From the NCBI GenBank assembly GCA_030605895.1, contig JAUWHL010000096.1, positions 1 to 5,031 of the forward strand: a stretch of DNA of 5,031 nucleotides, in the 5' to 3' direction. The notes under the pieces were generated by a model, which made no database searches, was not told the origin of the DNA, and was given only the letters and a program-made list of their open reading frames with translations. Positions 4,838-5,031 of the stretch are shown one piece after another. The position numbers were made by a program, and so were the translations under genes. Every line of letters begins with the position of its first letter. The stretch's first letter is position 1. The stretch is from Promethearchaeota archaeon. GTDB lineage: Archaea > Asgardarchaeota > Lokiarchaeia > Sigyniarchaeales > SOKP01.

Positions 4838-5031
4838 TTATATTGTTTTCTTCTCGTTTATCGCATCGATAGAAGTAATATATTCCTTATATAGTGCATT
4901 AATTAATTTGAATTCTTTAGCTTTGTTAAAAGCTAATAGAAACAGTTGATTGAGGGTTATATTGTTATTAGTTTCATAGATATCATCACTTAGATCTATT
5001 TTATCACTGTTTTGATCAAGAAAATTACATA
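4838..5031 (-). CDS. C-terminal end of an unrecognised protein (5' end outside window)
   Basis: On the minus strand the frame beginning at base 5029 is open for 63 codons and ends at TAA (4838-4840). In DNA this A+T-rich a chance open stretch of this length is unlikely, and the residue mix looks like real protein: an acidic, Asn-rich segment (about the first 24 visible residues) followed by an amphipathic helix beginning ITLNQLFLLAFNKAKEF and a short polar tail ending NEKKTI. No motif identifies the family. No start codon is supportable inside the window, so the gene begins beyond the right edge. It converges on TBP, leaving 55 bases between stops. A weak T5 run (minus strand of 4828-4832) lies just after its stop. 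Confidence 0.55.
   Translation of the reverse strand, partial: CNFLDQNSDKIDLSDDIYETNNNITLNQLFLLAFNKAKEFKLINALYKEYITSIDAINEKKTI

Overview
The window is AT-rich DNA (about 70 percent A+T by eye) from an archaeon, most likely an Asgard archaeon of the Lokiarchaeia type. Three things point there. There is a complete archaeal/eukaryotic-type TATA-binding protein gene. There are two separate Ras/Rab-type small GTPase genes within about 2 kb, and expansion of such GTPases is a hallmark of Asgard genomes. There is also a V4R-domain protein, from the fold superfamily that contains the TRAPP subunit Bet3, between the two GTPases. The lineage is inferred from gene content; no rRNA gene is present to confirm it.

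Left part: positions 1-632 (+) hold the C-terminal half of an M29-family metallo-aminopeptidase cut by the window edge. It converges on a two-gene minus-strand unit: a membrane protein with zinc-ribbon cysteines (1150-1614) followed 8 bases later by a stand-alone CinA C-terminal-domain protein (nicotinamide-nucleotide amidohydrolase type, 656-1141).

Middle: a divergent AT-rich promoter region (1615-1745) separates that unit from a plus-strand run: Rab-like GTPase A (1746-2285), a short thioredoxin-fold protein with a CAPC motif 3 bases downstream (2289-2588), a V4R/Bet3-like protein (2638-3117), three U-tracts that look like an archaeal terminator (3130-3163), then a second GTPase, B (3355-3891), behind its own promoter region.

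Right part: a 222-bp AT-rich gap with several TATA-like elements and two short perfect palindromes precedes the TBP gene (4114-4782), which carries an unusual acidic N-terminal extension. A T-rich terminator follows, and the 3' end of an unrecognised minus-strand gene (4838-5031) enters from the right edge.

The most interesting unit is GTPase A - thioredoxin-like - V4R - GTPase B. In eukaryotes Bet3-type subunits form the core of TRAPP, which activates Rab GTPases. A linked V4R protein and Rab-like GTPases is therefore a candidate primitive GTPase-regulator module, possibly with redox input through the thioredoxin-like protein and the cysteine-rich V4R domain. This is inference from neighbourhood and fold, not demonstrated function. 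No intergenic stretch exceeds 300 bases, and I saw no tRNA, rRNA, CRISPR array or mobile element.
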